From: an uncultured Lachnospiraceae bacterium
Lineage (GTDB): Bacteria; Bacillota; Clostridia; Lachnospirales; Lachnospiraceae
DNA length: 64,000 bases
NCBI GenBank assembly: GCA_910578175.1
Contig: CAJTPF010000010.1
Location: 8,831 to 72,830 of the forward strand
Direction: 5' to 3'
A program made the translations under genes and the position numbers. Under the pieces are notes generated by a model, which was not told where the DNA came from, ran no database searches, and worked only from the letters and a program-made list of their open reading frames with translations. Below, piece by piece: positions 63,771-64,000 of the stretch (position 1 is the first letter of the stretch; each line of letters opens with the position of its first letter).

Positions 63771-64000
63771 ATGAAAGGAATTATTTTAGCCGGAGGTTCG
63801 GGAACAAGATTATATCCGTTGACAAAGGCAATCTCAAAACAGATTATGCCGGTTTATGACAAACCGATGATATATTATCCGTTATCCACTTTGATGCTGG
63901 CTGGCATCCGTGATATTTTGATCATTTCAACACCAAGGGATCTGCCTGTGTTTAAAGAACTGTTTGGCACCGGAGAACAGCTGGGACTTCGGATGTCCTA
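63771..64000 (+). CDS. rfbA: Glucose-1-phosphate thymidylyltransferase (partial)
   Basis: The first 76 residues contain the nucleotide-binding GGSGTRLYPLTKAISKQ and the catalytic-site context PVYDKPMIYYPLSTLMLAG, the hallmarks of RfbA/RmlA. It makes dTDP-glucose from glucose-1-phosphate and dTTP. AACAGGAGG precedes the ATG. The gene runs off the right end of the window. Confidence 0.93.
   Translation, partial: MKGIILAGGSGTRLYPLTKAISKQIMPVYDKPMIYYPLSTLMLAGIRDILIISTPRDLPVFKELFGTGEQLGLRMS

Overview
The window looks like the chromosome of a low-to-moderate-GC anaerobic Firmicute, most likely a Lachnospiraceae-type clostridium. The grounds are strong AGGAGG ribosome sites, frequent TTG and GTG starts, agr (LytTR/GHKL) signalling, a CdaA-CdaR-GlmM operon, a DUF2142/DUF2304/dTDP-rhamnose wall-polysaccharide locus, and an AT-rich base composition in the accessory parts. 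No rRNA, tRNA, CRISPR array, transposase or integrase gene was recognised.

Layout. (1) 1-917: the end of an arsenic-type operon (permease tail, thioredoxin-like protein, ArsC). (2) 918-2697: an AT-rich scar with an HNH endonuclease gene between two stop-bounded gene fragments. (3) 2698-14342: a peptide quorum-sensing island with two agr systems. It holds agrA1-agrC1-agrD1-agrB1, a secreted protein, a lipoprotein, agrD2-agrB2, a second secreted protein, an ABC exporter with two membrane proteins, a DUF5028-like protein, and a second agrC/agrA pair on the minus strand. Both agrD genes carry a similar 9-bp direct repeat at 21-bp spacing upstream of the -10 box. (4) 14598-28649: a chemoreceptor, an overlapping ATPase/Toprim-like pair (candidate defence module), a five-gene SWIM/HEAT/MoxR/DUF5682/VWA operon related to E. 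coli yehLMPQ, and a convergent CoA-disulfide-reductase-rhodanese gene.

(5) 28965-38195: housekeeping and wall genes: two membrane proteins, cdaA, cdaR, an HPr gene, glmM, a glycosyltransferase, galE and leuA. (6) 38202-54220: the most interesting part, a compact and unusual gene set behind its own promoter and an attenuator-like hairpin. It contains a nucleotidyltransferase, a radical-SAM/SPASM enzyme, a stand-alone degenerate PEP-synthase lobe, a membrane glycosyltransferase, an MTA/purine nucleoside phosphorylase, a PEP-synthase-like phosphotransferase, an NDP kinase, a dNK/TMK-like kinase, a pyruvyltransferase-like protein, a methyltransferase, an acyl carrier protein, an amino acid:carrier-protein ligase (seryl-tRNA-synthetase-like), a CYTH phosphatase, a C39/BtrH-like cysteine acyltransferase and a three-gene ABC exporter. 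I read it as a probable biosynthesis-and-export cluster for an aminoacylated, phosphorylated sugar or nucleoside-type product. No precursor peptide gene is visible.

(7) 54302-64000: a rhamnose-containing wall polysaccharide locus (LicD, GT4, flippase, GT2, DUF2304, rfbD, a membrane protein, DUF2142, rfbB, start of rfbA), interrupted by a 238-bp imperfect palindrome at 62235-62472. The cluster in (6) lies inside this wall-polysaccharide neighbourhood and is visibly more AT-rich, which suggests insertion as a cassette.
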